A stretch of 64,000 bases of DNA from positions 1 through 64,000 of the forward strand of contig JAEZTQ010000098.1 in assembly GCA_023443625.1 (NCBI GenBank), given 5' to 3'. Below are positions 63,848 to 64,000 of this stretch, piece by piece; position 1 is the first letter of the stretch, and each line of letters opens with the position of its first letter. The notes beneath the pieces were generated by a model. The model was not told the DNA's origin, ran no database searches, and was given only the letters and a program-made list of their open reading frames with translations. A program made the translations under genes and the position numbers. This stretch comes from Bacillota bacterium. Its GTDB lineage: Bacteria; Bacillota_A; Clostridia; Lachnospirales; Lachnospiraceae.

Positions 63848-64000
63848 ATGGAAAGACGAGATAAAGCAAATTATTATCTGGATCTGGCAGAAATGGTTTC
63901 ACAAAGGAGTACGTGTCTAAGAAAACTCTATGGAGCCGTAATCGTTAAAAATGATGAGGTTATTTCTACAGGTTATGTAGGGTCTCCGAGAGGAAGAAAA
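63848..64000 (+). CDS. Deoxycytidylate (dCMP) deaminase, N-terminal part
   Basis: The 51 codons visible read MERRDKANYYLDLAEMVSQRS, then CLRKLYGAVIVKNDEVISTGYVGSPRGRK. This is the start of the dCMP deaminase/ComEB fold (AVIVKNDEVISTGY). The zinc HAE and PCxxC motifs would lie beyond the window edge. TAGGAGGAAGG precedes the ATG. Cut off at 64000, so completeness cannot be judged. Confidence 0.8.
   Translation, partial: MERRDKANYYLDLAEMVSQRSTCLRKLYGAVIVKNDEVISTGYVGSPRGRK

Overview
The window looks like a chromosomal segment from an anaerobic, low-GC Firmicute, most likely a Lachnospiraceae-type Clostridium (Lachnoclostridium or C. phytofermentans-like). The grounds are AT-rich DNA, strong AGGAGG ribosome sites, frequent TTG and GTG starts, a T-box leader on tyrS, the NifU-like/GGGtGRT gene pair, GH2 and GH36 glycosidases with a GPH symporter, a 2-hydroxyacyl-CoA dehydratase-type activase, and several two-component/ABC modules. 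The species is inferred from gene content only. No rRNA, tRNA, CRISPR array, intact transposase or intact integrase was seen.

Layout: 0.1-2.8 kb holds deoC-cdd (deoxynucleoside salvage) and glyA. 3.0-8.0 kb holds a response regulator/kinase pair and an ABC-2 transporter. 8.1-9.0 kb (minus) holds a small membrane protein and a LUD-domain protein. 9.2-12.0 kb holds topB and a hexapeptide-repeat protein. 12.0-14.0 kb holds a NifU-like scaffold and a GGGtGRT-family protein behind a leader of four hairpins. 13.94-16.71 kb is an island bounded by a 92-bp perfect direct repeat of the GGGtGRT 3' end and terminator. It carries gene remnants, a GNAT acetyltransferase and an RmlC-like epimerase. 16.8-17.7 kb holds small minus-strand membrane genes and another remnant. 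18.1-22.4 kb holds a small membrane peptide, a LytTR regulator, an AgrC-like kinase broken by an in-frame stop, and an ABC-2 transporter.

22.5-25 kb has a small cytosolic protein, Hsp20, a Q/N/Y-rich DUF4190 protein and a DUF2752 protein. 25.2-29.6 kb is a methionine-synthesis operon (homocysteine methyltransferase/MetF fusion plus short MetH). 29.6-32.4 kb is a DUF2975/XRE/DUF4173 membrane operon. 32.5-34.6 kb is a pair of GT2 glycosyltransferases behind a large branched inverted repeat. 34.7-36.6 kb is ilvN-ilvC, with a striking run of Shine-Dalgarno palindromes before ilvC. 36.8-44.7 kb holds a HAD phosphatase and a TetR-GH2-symporter-GH36 galactoside locus.

44.6-46.6 kb is an Lsa-like ABC-F ribosome-protection gene with its own promoter, a short upstream ORF and an attenuator. 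46.9-51.2 kb holds SanA-like, a response regulator, an ABC-2 pair and a histidine kinase. 51.2-52.4 kb (minus) holds a lysine-rich miniprotein and a Big2-domain secreted protein. 52.6-56.8 kb is a giant CoA-dehydratase-type activase. 57.0-61.2 kb holds a zinc-ribbon membrane protein and an asymmetric heterodimeric ABC exporter. 61.4-64 kb holds a hypothetical exported protein, T-box-tyrS and the start of a deoxycytidylate deaminase gene cut by the window edge.

Three themes stand out. First, envelope stress or antimicrobial defence: three two-component/ABC modules, ABC-F and a multidrug-type ABC exporter. Second, structured leaders: SD-bearing hairpin arrays before two genes, the ABC-F attenuator, the T-box, the four-hairpin leader and large intergenic inverted repeats. 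Third, an apparently decayed integrative island scarred into the 3' end of the GGGtGRT gene.
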